A stretch of DNA of 64,000 nt, taken from Streptomyces sp. NBC_00878 (GTDB taxonomy: Bacteria; Actinomycetota; Actinomycetes; Streptomycetales; Streptomycetaceae). A program made the position numbers and the translations under genes. Positions 1-8,065 of the stretch are shown piece after piece. Below the pieces are notes generated by a model, which saw only the letters and a program-made list of their open reading frames with translations, was not told where the DNA came from and did no database searches. Every line of letters begins with the position of its first letter. Position 1 is the stretch's first letter. The stretch is from contig NZ_JAPEOK010000001.1 in NCBI RefSeq assembly GCF_026341515.1, positions 8,928,001 through 8,992,000 of the forward strand. Direction: 5' to 3'.

Positions 1-2
1 CG

Positions 3-332
3 GGACCCGAGCGCGGACCGCACCGCGTGCTCTTCGTCGACTGGCCCCACGCCCGCCTGGCCGCCCCCTGGTTCGACCTCATGGTGATGCTGCCGTGCGT
101 CCGCGCACAGGGCGGCGCCGACCTCGAAGTGCTGTTCACCGAGCACCCGTTGGGGAGGGAAGCGGATCCGGCCGGAGTGACGGCCACCCTGGCGGCGCTG
201 GCGGGGTACTTCGTCAGACAGTCGCGGCAGCCTTCGCCGCCCGGCCTGCCGACGCTCCGGGCGTTTCAGCGGGTCCAGGGCGACGCCGCCCTCGAATGGC
301 TCAGGCAGAGGCTCGGATCAAGCCCGACATGA
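3..332 (+). CDS. C-terminal part of a phosphotransferase (APH/ChoK fold), cut by window start
   Basis: The reading frame is open from the first bases, so the gene begins upstream of the window; about 109 residues are visible. The segment VLFVDWPHA near the visible start looks like the Asp-containing metal-binding strand of aminoglycoside/choline kinase-like phosphotransferases (general pattern hhDWxxA). The rest is the helical C-terminal lobe, ending LEWLRQRLGSSPT. The catalytic HxDxxxxN loop would lie upstream and cannot be checked, so the substrate is unknown. The 3' end overlaps the convergent hydrolase gene by 32 bp. Codon use is normal for the host. Confidence 0.7.
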   Translation, partial: GPERGPHRVLFVDWPHARLAAPWFDLMVMLPCVRAQGGADLEVLFTEHPLGREADPAGVTATLAALAGYFVRQSRQPSPPGLPTLRAFQRVQGDAALEWLRQRLGSSPT

Positions 333-981
333 CGCGTGTGTCCTCGGCCATCTCGGGGTGCCACTGGACGCCCAACACCCAGGTGGGGCCCGGGAGTTCG
401 ATGGCCTCGATCGTGCCGTCCGTTGCGTGGGCGGAAGGGGTGAGGTTCTTGCCCAGGCGGTCCACTGACTGGTGGTGGTAGGTCGGTACGGATGTTTCCT
501 CGGGGATCAAGTCGGCGTAGCGGGAGCCCGGGACCGGCTTGACCGTGTGGTGGCCGAAGACGCCCACTGTTTGGGCGTGTCCGTCGATGTGCTGGACGAG
601 TGTTCCGCCGAGCGCGACGTTCAGGAGTTGCATTCCGCGGCAGATTCCGAGGAGTGGGGTGCCGGAGGCCAGCGCGGCGTCTATCAGGGCCAGTTCCCAG
701 CTGTCGCGGGCGCGGGCCTCGGGGCCGCATCGTGGGTCGCGGGCGGCGTTGTAGCGCGACGGGTCCACGTCGGGGCCGCCCGCGATCACCAGGCCGTCGA
801 GCCGGGCCACGGTCTCGGCGGCGCGGGCCGGGGCGTCCGGCGGCAGCATCGCGGCCAGGCCGCCCGCCGACTGGACCAGTCGTGGGTAGCCGGCCGGTAG
901 CAGCGTCGCCTCCAGCTCCCATGCGCCCCAGCGTGCGGACTCCAGGTATGTGCTGACTCCGATGAGTGGCCTGCCTGTCAT
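301..981 (-). CDS. Class I glutamine amidotransferase-like hydrolase, PuuD type
   Basis: 226 residues, the usual size for gamma-glutamyl-gamma-aminobutyrate hydrolases. The nucleophile elbow GICRG places Cys at about residue 114, and VQWHPE near residue 208 supplies the catalytic His and Glu. This is the peptidase C26 triad, which cleaves gamma-glutamyl amide bonds in the cytoplasm. It lies beside a GlnA4-like gamma-glutamyl ligase, its regulator and an aldehyde dehydrogenase, the set expected for gamma-glutamylated amine breakdown; the exact substrate is inferred from context. The 3' end overlaps the convergent phosphotransferase gene. The start is ATG with MTGRPLIGVS, the usual first beta strand of the family. 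Confidence 0.88.
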   Translation of the reverse strand: MTGRPLIGVSTYLESARWGAWELEATLLPAGYPRLVQSAGGLAAMLPPDAPARAAETVARLDGLVIAGGPDVDPSRYNAARDPRCGPEARARDSWELALIDAALASGTPLLGICRGMQLLNVALGGTLVQHIDGHAQTVGVFGHHTVKPVPGSRYADLIPEETSVPTYHHQSVDRLGKNLTPSAHATDGTIEAIELPGPTWVLGVQWHPEMAEDTRVMSGLIRASA

Positions 982-1009
982 CCCCCACGCTCCCTGTGTG
1001 TCGTGCGTC

Positions 1010-1052
1010 CCTCGGGAGAGGTCGTTGAGACCCTCGGGAGAGGTCGTTGAGA
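1010..1052. repeat. Two tandem copies of a 21-bp sequence upstream of the hydrolase gene
   Basis: The sequence CCTCGGGAGAGGTCGTTGAGA occurs at 1010-1030 and again, identical, at 1032-1052. It lies between the hydrolase start (981) and the 3' end of the regulator gene (1145), so inside the probable promoter region of the hydrolase. It may be a recent tandem duplication or a pair of operator sites two helical turns apart. Nothing else recognisable fills 982-1144. Confidence 0.6.
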
Positions 1053-1144
1053 TGAGGCTAATAGATCGGTCCCATACCTTTACAGGGTGCCCTGATCTTT
1101 ACGGAAGGTGCCTTGTGTGGCTTTGTGGCGTGCCTCGTGGATTC

Positions 1145-1879
1145 CTATGCCAGGAAGCCGCGCAGCAGCGCCGCCGTGCCCGCGCAGTGTTCGCGCATCA
1201 TTTCGCGGGCTCCGTCCGCGTCTCCGTCCAGTACCGCCTCGATCAGTGCCTCGTGCTGGCGCTGCGAGTGTTCCAGGTTCCGGACCAGCAGCGGGATGCA
1301 GTCGAGCAGGTCGTTCACCGTGGCGCGGACGGCCGCGTACTGGGCCGTGAGGGTCGGTGAACCGCACAGCTCGGCGAGGGTCAGGTGGAGGAGGGTGTCC
1401 AGGCGTCTGTAGTCCGCCAGCGGGGCGTCCTGGGTGTGGGTCAGGGCCTCGCGCAGGCGGGTCGACTGGGCGGGGGACAGGCCGTGTGTCGCGCAGAGGC
1501 CCGCCGCGCCCACCTCCAGGACCTCGCGGAAGCGCAGGACGTCCTCGATGTCCACCTCGTCGATTCGGCGGCGCAGCTCCGCCTCGCCGGGGGCGTCGGT
1601 CCGGGGGAGGACGAACGTGCCGCCGTAGCGGCCGCGTCTCGACTCGACCAGGCCCTGGTCCTGGAGGACCTTCAGGACCTCGCGCAGCGTCACCCGGCTG
1701 ATCCCGAGCCGGTCCGCCAACTCCCGTTCGGCGGGCAGCCGTTCGCCCCCGGGCACCAGACCGAGTCGGACGACCTGGAGGATCTGCTCCAGGGCCTCCT
1801 CGAAGCCGTTGCCCGCGCGCACCGGACGCAGGACCGGCGTCAACCGGTCGTTCGGGTCGTGTGGATCCGGCTGCGACAT
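1145..1879 (-). CDS. GntR-family regulator, FadR/FCD subfamily
   Basis: 244 residues. An N-terminal winged helix (about residues 25-90) contains GERLPAERELADRLGISRVTL, the typical GntR pattern. A helical FCD ligand domain follows (about 110-235), starting around DIEDVLRFREVLEVGA. The ATG at 1879 was chosen because a G-rich ribosome-binding stretch precedes it at good spacing; an in-frame TTG at 1900 is less likely. It is transcribed divergently from the GlnA4-like gene across 77 bp, so it probably controls that operon, with an amine or gamma-glutamyl derivative as effector (inference). In S. coelicolor the regulator beside glnA4 has been linked to polyamine control. Confidence 0.88.
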   Translation of the reverse strand: MSQPDPHDPNDRLTPVLRPVRAGNGFEEALEQILQVVRLGLVPGGERLPAERELADRLGISRVTLREVLKVLQDQGLVESRRGRYGGTFVLPRTDAPGEAELRRRIDEVDIEDVLRFREVLEVGAAGLCATHGLSPAQSTRLREALTHTQDAPLADYRRLDTLLHLTLAELCGSPTLTAQYAAVRATVNDLLDCIPLLVRNLEHSQRQHEALIEAVLDGDADGAREMMREHCAGTAALLRGFLA

Positions 1880-1903
1880 CTGGCGGTACCCCCTTCCCAA
1901 GCA

Positions 1904-1935
1904 ATGGTTCTCGGCAATACCTTATGGCTCTCGGC
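1904..1935. promoter_or_regulatory. Candidate operator pair upstream of the glnA4-like gene
   Basis: ATGGTTCTCGGC (1904-1915) and ATGGCTCTCGGC (1924-1935) differ at one base and are 20 bp apart, two helical turns. They lie between the divergent regulator and ligase genes, just upstream of the ribosome-binding site GAAGGAGG at 1941-1948. This is a reasonable binding site for the adjacent GntR regulator. It is an inference from spacing and position only. Confidence 0.4.
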
Positions 1936-1956
1936 TGACCGAAGGAGGCCTTTCCC

Positions 1957-3321
1957 GTGGCAGACCGCACACCACCGCTCAGCGTCGAGGAATTGCACGC
2001 ACTCGTCGCGGGCGGCGAGATCGACACGGTCGTCCTGGCTTTCCCGGACATGCAGGGTCGGCTCCAGGGCAAGCGGTTCGCCGCGCGCTTCTTCCTCGAC
2101 GAGGTCCTGCACCACGGTACGGAGGGCTGCAACTACCTCCTCGCGGTCGACACCGACATGAACACCGTCGACGGGTACGAGATGTCGTCCTGGGAGCGGG
2201 GGTACGGCGACTTCGCCATGCACCCGGATGTGAGTACGTTGCGTCGGGTTCCGTGGAACGCGGGTACTGCGATGCTCGTCGCTGACCTGGCGTGGGGCGA
2301 CGGCTCGCCTGTCGTGGCCGCGCCTCGGCAGATCCTTCGGCGGCAGCTGGAGCGGCTCGCCGAGCACGGGTTCACCGCGCAGGTGGGGACCGAGCTGGAG
2401 TTCATCGTCTTCAAGGACACGTACGAGCAGGCCTGGGACGCGAACTATCGCGGGCTGACGCCGGCGAATCAGTACAACATTGACTATTCGGTTCTCGGGA
2501 CCGGGCGGATCGAGCCCCTGTTGCGGCGTATTCGCAATGAGATGGGCGCCGCCGGGCTGATCGTCGAGTCCGCCAAGGGCGAGTGCAATCCCGGTCAGCA
2601 CGAGATCGCGTTCAAGTACGACGAGGCTCTGGTCACCTGCGACCAGCACGCCATCTACAAGACCGGGGCCAAGGAGATCGCCTCCCAGGAGGGCGTCTCG
2701 CTGACCTTCATGGCCAAGTACAACGAGCGCGAGGGCAACTCCTGTCACATCCACCTCTCGCTCGCGGACGCCGACGGCACCAATGCGATGGCGGGCGACG
2801 GGGTGGGCGGGATGTCGCAGGTCATGCGGTACTTCCTCGCCGGGCAGCTCGCCGCGCTCCGGGACTTCTCGCTGCTCTACGCGCCCAACATCAACTCGTA
2901 CAAGCGGTTCCAGCCGGGGTCGTTCGCGCCGACCGCTGTGGCCTGGGGGTACGACAACCGGACGTGCGCGCTGCGGGTCGTCGGGCATGGGCGCTCGATG
3001 CGGTTCGAGAACCGGCTTCCGGGTGGTGACGTCAATCCGTATCTCGCCGTCGCGGGGCTCGTCGCGGCCGGGCTGTACGGCGTCGAGCACAAGCTGGAGC
3101 TGCCGGAGGCCTGTGCCGGGAACGCGTACACCTCGGGGTACGAGCATGTGCCCACGACGCTGCGCGAGGCCGCCGAGATCTGGGAGAACAGCGCCATCGC
3201 CAAGGCCGCCTTCGGTGATGAGGTGGTGGCGCACTACCGCAACATGGCGCGCGTCGAGCTGGACGCGTTCGATGCCGCGGTGACCGACTGGGAGCTCCGC
3301 CGCTCCTTCGAACGCATGTGA
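1957..3321 (+). CDS. glnA4: Glutamine-synthetase-like gamma-glutamyl-amine ligase (GlnA4 type)
   Basis: 454 residues, GTG start with a strong GAAGGAGG eight bases upstream. The fold signatures of glutamine synthetase are visible: an N-terminal beta-grasp region, GTELEFIVF (metal ligand glutamates) near residue 145, NPGQHEIAFKY, the CHIHLSL stretch and PGGDVNPYLA near the C terminus. The neighbours (class I amidotransferase-like hydrolase, aldehyde dehydrogenase, SDR, FCD regulator) point to ATP-dependent glutamylation of an amine rather than ammonia assimilation. By recalled synteny this is SCO1613, GlnA4, reported as a gamma-glutamylethanolamide synthetase. Ethanolamine versus polyamine specificity cannot be read from the sequence alone. 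Confidence 0.85.
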   Translation: MADRTPPLSVEELHALVAGGEIDTVVLAFPDMQGRLQGKRFAARFFLDEVLHHGTEGCNYLLAVDTDMNTVDGYEMSSWERGYGDFAMHPDVSTLRRVPWNAGTAMLVADLAWGDGSPVVAAPRQILRRQLERLAEHGFTAQVGTELEFIVFKDTYEQAWDANYRGLTPANQYNIDYSVLGTGRIEPLLRRIRNEMGAAGLIVESAKGECNPGQHEIAFKYDEALVTCDQHAIYKTGAKEIASQEGVSLTFMAKYNEREGNSCHIHLSLADADGTNAMAGDGVGGMSQVMRYFLAGQLAALRDFSLLYAPNINSYKRFQPGSFAPTAVAWGYDNRTCALRVVGHGRSMRFENRLPGGDVNPYLAVAGLVAAGLYGVEHKLELPEACAGNAYTSGYEHVPTTLREAAEIWENSAIAKAAFGDEVVAHYRNMARVELDAFDAAVTDWELRRSFERM

Positions 3322-3332
3322 GAGGTTCTTCG

Positions 3333-4739
3333 TTGTCGCACACGCCTTCTCAGGCCGCTGAGCATGAGCTCCTGGTGCTCAATCCGGCCACCGAAGAGGT
3401 CATCGCCACTGTGCAGGGTGCCGGCGTCGCGGACGTCGACGCGGCCGTCGTACGGGGCGCGAAGGCGCAGGTTCGGTGGGCCGCCCTCGCGCCCGGCGAG
3501 CGGGCGCGGTTGTTGCGCCGGTTCGCCGTCGTCGTCGATGAACATCTGGAAGAGCTCGCCCAGTTGGAGGTCCGGGAAGCCGGGCACGTCGTCGGCAACG
3601 CCCGCTGGGAGGCGGGCAATGTCAGGGATCTGCTCGACTATGCGGCCGGGGGTGTGGAGCGGCTCACCGGGCGGCAGATTCCGGTGGCGGGTGGTCTCGA
3701 TGTGACCATTCTCGAACCGTTGGGCGTGGTGGGGATCATCGCGCCCTGGAATTTCCCGATGCCCATCGCGGCCTGGGGTACGGCTCCGGCGCTCGCGGCC
3801 GGCAACGCCGTCATCCTGAAGCCCGCCGAGACGACCCCGTTGACGGCCCTGCGGCTGGCCGAACTCGCCCTGGAGGCGGGGCTGCCGGAGCATCTCTTCC
3901 AGGTGCTCCCGGGGGCGGGCCAGGTCACCGGAAACGCGCTGGTCGAGCATCCCGGAGTCGCGAAGATCGTCTTCACGGGGTCAACAGGCGTGGGCAAACA
4001 GGTGTTGGCGAAGGGGGCGGCGCTCCTCAAGCCCGTCACCCTCGAACTCGGCGGCAAGAGCCCCAACATCGTCTTCGCCGACGCCGACATCGAGGCCGCC
4101 GCGGTCGCCACCCCCATGTCCTTCCTCGACAACTCCGGTCAGGACTGCTGCGCCCGCAGTCGTGTTCTCGTCCAGCGGTCCGTCTACGACCGATTTCTCG
4201 AACTCCTCGCCCCGGCGATCGAGTCCGTCGTCGTCGGTGACCCGGCCGACGAGAAGACCGCGATGGGACCGCTGATCTCCAAGGCCCAGCTGGTGCGCGT
4301 ACGGTCGTACGTCACCGATGCCACCGACAGTGCGGTCGGCATCCGGGGCACCGCCCCCGAAGGCCCCGGCTTCTGGTTCCCGCCCACCGTCCTGACCGGA
4401 ATCGAGCCCCACGCGCGCGTGGCCGTCGAGGAGGTCTTCGGTCCCGTCGCCGTGGTCCTCCCCTTCGAGGACGAGGCCGACGCGATCCGCCTCGCCAACG
4501 CCACCGAGTACGGCCTGTCCGGTTCCATCTGGACCCGGGACGTGGGCCGCGCCCTGCGCGTGTCGAGCGCCGTCCGCGCCGGGAACCTCTCCGTCAACTC
4601 CCACTCCAGCGTCCGCTACTGGACCCCGTTCGGCGGCTTCAAGCAGTCGGGCATCGGCCGCGAACTCGGCCCGGACGCCCTGGCCGCCTTCACCGAAACC
4701 AAGAACGTCTTCATCAGCACGGAGGGCCCCGCACAGTGA
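3333..4739 (+). CDS. NAD(P)-dependent aldehyde dehydrogenase
   Basis: About 468 residues. Rossmann signature GSTGVGK, catalytic Glu in TLELGGKSPN and catalytic Cys in SGQDCCARS are all present, with the general aldehyde dehydrogenase motif APWNFP near residue 140. It would oxidise the aldehyde from the glutamylated amine (PuuC-like role, inferred). A GTG at 3318 overlaps the ligase stop codon (GTGA), but the GAGAGG at 3320-3325 lies seven bases before the TTG at 3333 (MSHTPSQ), so the TTG is preferred; the 3318 start would add five residues. It is in one transcription unit with the ligase and the SDR gene. Confidence 0.87.
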   Translation: MSHTPSQAAEHELLVLNPATEEVIATVQGAGVADVDAAVVRGAKAQVRWAALAPGERARLLRRFAVVVDEHLEELAQLEVREAGHVVGNARWEAGNVRDLLDYAAGGVERLTGRQIPVAGGLDVTILEPLGVVGIIAPWNFPMPIAAWGTAPALAAGNAVILKPAETTPLTALRLAELALEAGLPEHLFQVLPGAGQVTGNALVEHPGVAKIVFTGSTGVGKQVLAKGAALLKPVTLELGGKSPNIVFADADIEAAAVATPMSFLDNSGQDCCARSRVLVQRSVYDRFLELLAPAIESVVVGDPADEKTAMGPLISKAQLVRVRSYVTDATDSAVGIRGTAPEGPGFWFPPTVLTGIEPHARVAVEEVFGPVAVVLPFEDEADAIRLANATEYGLSGSIWTRDVGRALRVSSAVRAGNLSVNSHSSVRYWTPFGGFKQSGIGRELGPDALAAFTETKNVFISTEGPAQ

Positions 4740-5527
4740 GCGCATCGACCGACGACATCATCTGCCGCCGCCTGGTCGGCCGTACCGCCGTCATCACCGG
4801 TGCCGGCAGCGGCATCGGCCTCGCCACCGCGCGCCGGCTCGCCTCCGAGGGCGCCCACGTCGTCTGCGGTGACGTCGACGAGCCCCGGGGCAAGGCCGCC
4901 GCCGAGGAGATCGGCGGCGTCTTCGTGAAGGTCGACGTCACCGACCCCGAGCAGGTCGACGCGCTGTTCAAGACCGCGTACGACACCTACGGGTCCGTCG
5001 ACATCGCCTTCAACAACGCGGGCATCTCACCGCCCGACGACGACTCGATCCTGGAGACGGGCCTGGAGGCCTGGAAGCGCGTCCAGGAGGTCAACCTCAC
5101 GTCGGTGTACCTGTGTTGCAAGGCCGCGATCCCCTACATGCGGCAACAGGGCAGGGGCTCCATCATCAACACCGCGTCGTTCGTGGCCAGGATGGGTGCC
5201 GCGACCTCGCAGATCTCGTACACCGCCTCCAAGGGCGGCGTGCTCGCCATGTCCCGTGAGCTGGGCGTGCAGTTCGCCCGCGAGGGCATCCGCGTGAACG
5301 CCCTGTGCCCCGGGCCGGTCGACACCCCCCTCCTCCAGGAACTGTTCGCCACGGATCCGGAGCGGGCCGCGCGCCGCCTCGTGCACATCCCGCTCGGGCG
5401 CTTCGCGAAGGCCGAGGAGATCGCCGCGGCGGTCGCGTTCCTCGCCAGCGACGACTCCTCGTTCGTCAACGCCACGGACTTCCTGGTGGACGGCGGAATC
5501 TCGGGCGCGTACGTGACGCCCCTGTAG
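4736..5527 (+). CDS. Short-chain dehydrogenase/reductase
   Basis: 263 residues, GTG start overlapping the stop codon of the aldehyde dehydrogenase (GTGA), so probably translationally coupled. Classical SDR features are in order: TGAGSGIG cofactor loop near the N terminus, NNAG in strand 4, catalytic YTASK, and a C-terminal PG motif in NALCPGPVDTP. The acidic residue after strand 2 (GDVDE) favours NAD(H). It is probably a step in the same catabolic pathway as its neighbours; the substrate is not evident. Confidence 0.87.
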   Translation: MSASTDDIICRRLVGRTAVITGAGSGIGLATARRLASEGAHVVCGDVDEPRGKAAAEEIGGVFVKVDVTDPEQVDALFKTAYDTYGSVDIAFNNAGISPPDDDSILETGLEAWKRVQEVNLTSVYLCCKAAIPYMRQQGRGSIINTASFVARMGAATSQISYTASKGGVLAMSRELGVQFAREGIRVNALCPGPVDTPLLQELFATDPERAARRLVHIPLGRFAKAEEIAAAVAFLASDDSSFVNATDFLVDGGISGAYVTPL

Positions 5528-5582
5528 GTCTGTTGAGGAGGCGGCCATGTGCCGGGCGCCGGGCGGCGCCTAGAGTGCCTGG

Positions 5583-6557
5583 ATGAGCATGACGCCCCCG
5601 CCCGGCTGGTACCGGGACCCCTCCGCCCCGCACGTGGAGCGCTGGTGGGACGGGACCGCCTGGACCGAACACCGGCGCACCCCCGAGGCACCGACCCCGC
5701 AACAGCCGTACAGCCAGCCGCAGTTCGCGCCTTCGACGCCGACGGTGCCACTCGGGACCGGCGGCTTCGGCGGCCCCGGCGGCGGCTCCGGCGGTGGCTC
5801 CGGCCGTGCGAAGGCGATCGTCCTCACCACGGCGGCGGTCGTCCTGGTCGCCGCGATCGTCACGGGCGCCGTCGTCCTGAGCGGGGATGACGGCGACCCG
5901 CAGACGCGGACCGCGCCGACGTCCGCGCCCACGAGCGACTCGCCCGCACCCTCGGAGTCCGCCTCGGAACCGTCCGCCGACGACCCCTCCGTCGTCGTGG
6001 ACGAGCTCAACGGCATCACCCTGCCCCTCCTCGACGGCTGGGCCAGAGCCGAGAACGTCACCGAGACCGACATCATGATGACCACGCCGGGGACGTACGA
6101 CTGCCCGGGCGACGACGGCCTCTGCCGCCACGGCACGGTCATCTCGCGCACGGTGACCGCGAACGACGAGAAGTCCCCCGAGGCTCTCGCCAAGGACGAC
6201 ATATCCGAGGCGGCCGACCGGGCGTACGACCGCGACAAGCTCAACCAGCGCCCCTTCCACGGCATCACGTCCCACGAGCTGGTCGGGCAGGGGCCGGTGG
6301 CGGTCGCGGGGCGCACCGGGTACTTCGTGCGCTGGCGGGTCAAGACCGAGGTGGGGCCCGGCGGTTACGTCCAGTCGATGGCGTTCCCGTCCAGCGTCGG
6401 CTCGGAGTCGCTCGTCATGGTGCGGTACGCCTTCGACGCGGGCGAGGAGGGGCCGCCGCTCACCGACATGGACCGGATCACCAAGGGGATCCGGCCGGTG
6501 GGCGACGCGGGTACGAGCGGCGGCGTGGGCAGCAGCATCGGCCCCACCACCCAGTAG
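5583..6557 (+). CDS. DUF2510 domain membrane-anchored protein
   Basis: 324 residues. The N terminus PPGWYRDPSAPHVERWWDGTAWTEH is a textbook DUF2510 module (short Trp-rich beta motif common in actinobacterial membrane proteins). A Gly/Ser linker and one transmembrane helix follow (about residues 80-100, AIVLTTAAVVLVAAIVTGAVVL). Next is a Ser/Pro/Thr-rich stalk and an extracytoplasmic domain of about 190 residues with two cysteines close together (CPGDDGLC). The topology is cytoplasmic DUF2510, single pass, outside domain. The function is unknown. It stands alone, 55 bp after the SDR gene. Confidence 0.8.
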   Translation: MSMTPPPGWYRDPSAPHVERWWDGTAWTEHRRTPEAPTPQQPYSQPQFAPSTPTVPLGTGGFGGPGGGSGGGSGRAKAIVLTTAAVVLVAAIVTGAVVLSGDDGDPQTRTAPTSAPTSDSPAPSESASEPSADDPSVVVDELNGITLPLLDGWARAENVTETDIMMTTPGTYDCPGDDGLCRHGTVISRTVTANDEKSPEALAKDDISEAADRAYDRDKLNQRPFHGITSHELVGQGPVAVAGRTGYFVRWRVKTEVGPGGYVQSMAFPSSVGSESLVMVRYAFDAGEEGPPLTDMDRITKGIRPVGDAGTSGGVGSSIGPTTQ

Positions 6558-6584
6558 CCGACCTCGACTTCCCGGGCCAAGGTC

Positions 6585-6676
6585 GGCTACCGGCTACCGG
6601 CTACCGGCTACCGGCCATTGGCCATCGGCCGTTGGTCATCGGGCATCAGCCATCGGCCGTTGGTCATCGGGCATCG
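6585..6676. repeat. Two adjoining tandem repeats between convergent genes
   Basis: Four perfect copies of GGCTACC fill 6585-6612. They are followed at 6621-6648 and 6649-6676 by two 28-bp units beginning GCCATCGGCCGTTGG that differ only at the last base. The second unit ends one base before the stop codon of the downstream minus-strand gene. It lies in a 120-bp gap between convergent genes. Slippage-type expansion is likely; there are no spacers, so it is not a CRISPR array. Confidence 0.75.
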
Positions 6677-6677
6677 G

Positions 6678-7880
6678 CTAGAGGAACGTGTGGCCTTCCC
6701 CGCGATAGGTCGGGACCGTCGCCGTCACCGCGTCGCCCTCCACGAGGTGCAGCGCGTCGAACCGCTCGCACAGCTCCCCGGCCTTCGCGTGCCGGAACCA
6801 CACCTTGTCGCCGATCAGCAGATCGTCCGCGGGCGAGCCGAGCAGCGGCGTCTGCACCTCGCCGGCCCCCTCCTGGGAGTCGTACCGCAGCCCCTCGGGC
6901 AGGTACGGCTCGGGCGACCGGTCGGGGCCCGCGACGCCCGACGCCGGGTAACCGCCGCCGAGGACGGTCACGACACCCACCCCCGGCCTGCGCACGACGG
7001 GCTGCGCGAAGAGCGCGGCCGGACGCCCGCTGAACGACGTGTAGTTGTCGAAGAGCCGCGGCACGTACAGCCCCGACCCGGCCGCGATCTCGGTCACCGC
7101 GTCCTCGGCCGCGGTGTGCTGGACGCTGCCCGTGCCACCGCCGTTGACGAACTCCAGGTCCGGCGCGACCGCCCGTACCGCCCGCACGACGTCCGCACGG
7201 CGCTGGGCCAGCTCCTTGCGGGCGGTGGCCTGCATCAGCCGGATCGCACGGGAGCGCACCGGCTGCCCGCGCAGGGCGTCGCCCACCCCCGCGATGTGCC
7301 CCTCGTACGCCATGATTCCGACGAGCCGGAAACCGGGCGTACGCGCGACCGTACGGGCCATCTCGGCGAGCTGGGCGGGGGAGCGCAGCGGCGAACGGCG
7401 GGCGCCGATCCGGATCCGGCCGCCGAGCATCCTCAGCGCCGTGTCCAACTCCAGGCAGACGCGCACCTCTTCGCGTCCGCCGTCCCGGGCGTCGTCGATC
7501 AGCCTCAGCTGCGCCGGGTCGTCGACCATGACGGTCACCGCGGCCGCGAGCTTCGGATCGGCGGCGAGCTCCGCGTACGCCTTGCGGTCCGTGGACGGAT
7601 AGGCGAGCAGTACGTCCTCGAAACCGGAGCGGGCCAGCCACAGCGACTCGGCGAGCGTGAACGACATGATCCCGGCGAAGCCGTCCCGGGCGAGGACACG
7701 TTCGAGCAGGGCCCGGCAGCGCACGGACTTGCTCGCGACGCGTATGGGTTTGCCTGCCGCCCTGCGTACGAGATCGTCCGCGTTGGCGTCGAAGGCCTCC
7801 AGGTCCACGATCGCGACGGGTGCGTCTAGGTGAGCGGTGGCCCGGTCGTAGCGGGCGCGGTCAGCGGCGCGGGCAGTCAT
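6678..7880 (-). CDS. Alanine-racemase-fold PLP enzyme, D-amino acid deaminase/aldolase-like
   Basis: 400 residues, ATG at 7880. The N-terminal part is an alanine-racemase-type barrel with the probable PLP lysine in IRVASKSVRC. Later come a Gly/Thr-rich phosphate-binding stretch (FVNGGGTGSVQ) and GGGYPASG. The C-terminal beta domain contains HLVEGDAVTATVPTYRGEGHTF, where His and nearby acidic residues could bind the second metal, as in D-serine dehydratases and D-threonine aldolases (DSD1-like). The precise substrate is not determined. The gene is monocistronic, with its stop abutting the tandem repeats at 6585-6676. Confidence 0.78.
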   Translation of the reverse strand: MTARAADRARYDRATAHLDAPVAIVDLEAFDANADDLVRRAAGKPIRVASKSVRCRALLERVLARDGFAGIMSFTLAESLWLARSGFEDVLLAYPSTDRKAYAELAADPKLAAAVTVMVDDPAQLRLIDDARDGGREEVRVCLELDTALRMLGGRIRIGARRSPLRSPAQLAEMARTVARTPGFRLVGIMAYEGHIAGVGDALRGQPVRSRAIRLMQATARKELAQRRADVVRAVRAVAPDLEFVNGGGTGSVQHTAAEDAVTEIAAGSGLYVPRLFDNYTSFSGRPAALFAQPVVRRPGVGVVTVLGGGYPASGVAGPDRSPEPYLPEGLRYDSQEGAGEVQTPLLGSPADDLLIGDKVWFRHAKAGELCERFDALHLVEGDAVTATVPTYRGEGHTFL

Positions 7881-8065
7881 GGACGAAGCCTGCCAGACCT
7901 GATTACCGCAGGGTAGGGGGACGTTCCGGGCAGATGCCCCGGGCCTGTGGACTGGTTCCCACTCGCACAGCGTCAACCCGTAGAGTGACGCGCACGCAAG
8001 CAGGGAACGGGTCCGAGGGGTTCCTTCGGCGGGCCGGTCGCCGGGGCCGAGGAAACGGGGGGTGC

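Noticed and set aside
6585..6676. Possible CRISPR array
   Set aside because: Repeats are directly adjacent with no unique spacers and there are no cas genes.
7820..8065. N-terminal extension of the proline-rich protein
   Set aside because: The extra codons would overlap the 5' end of the divergent PLP enzyme gene and lie before a good ribosome-binding site at ATG 8066.
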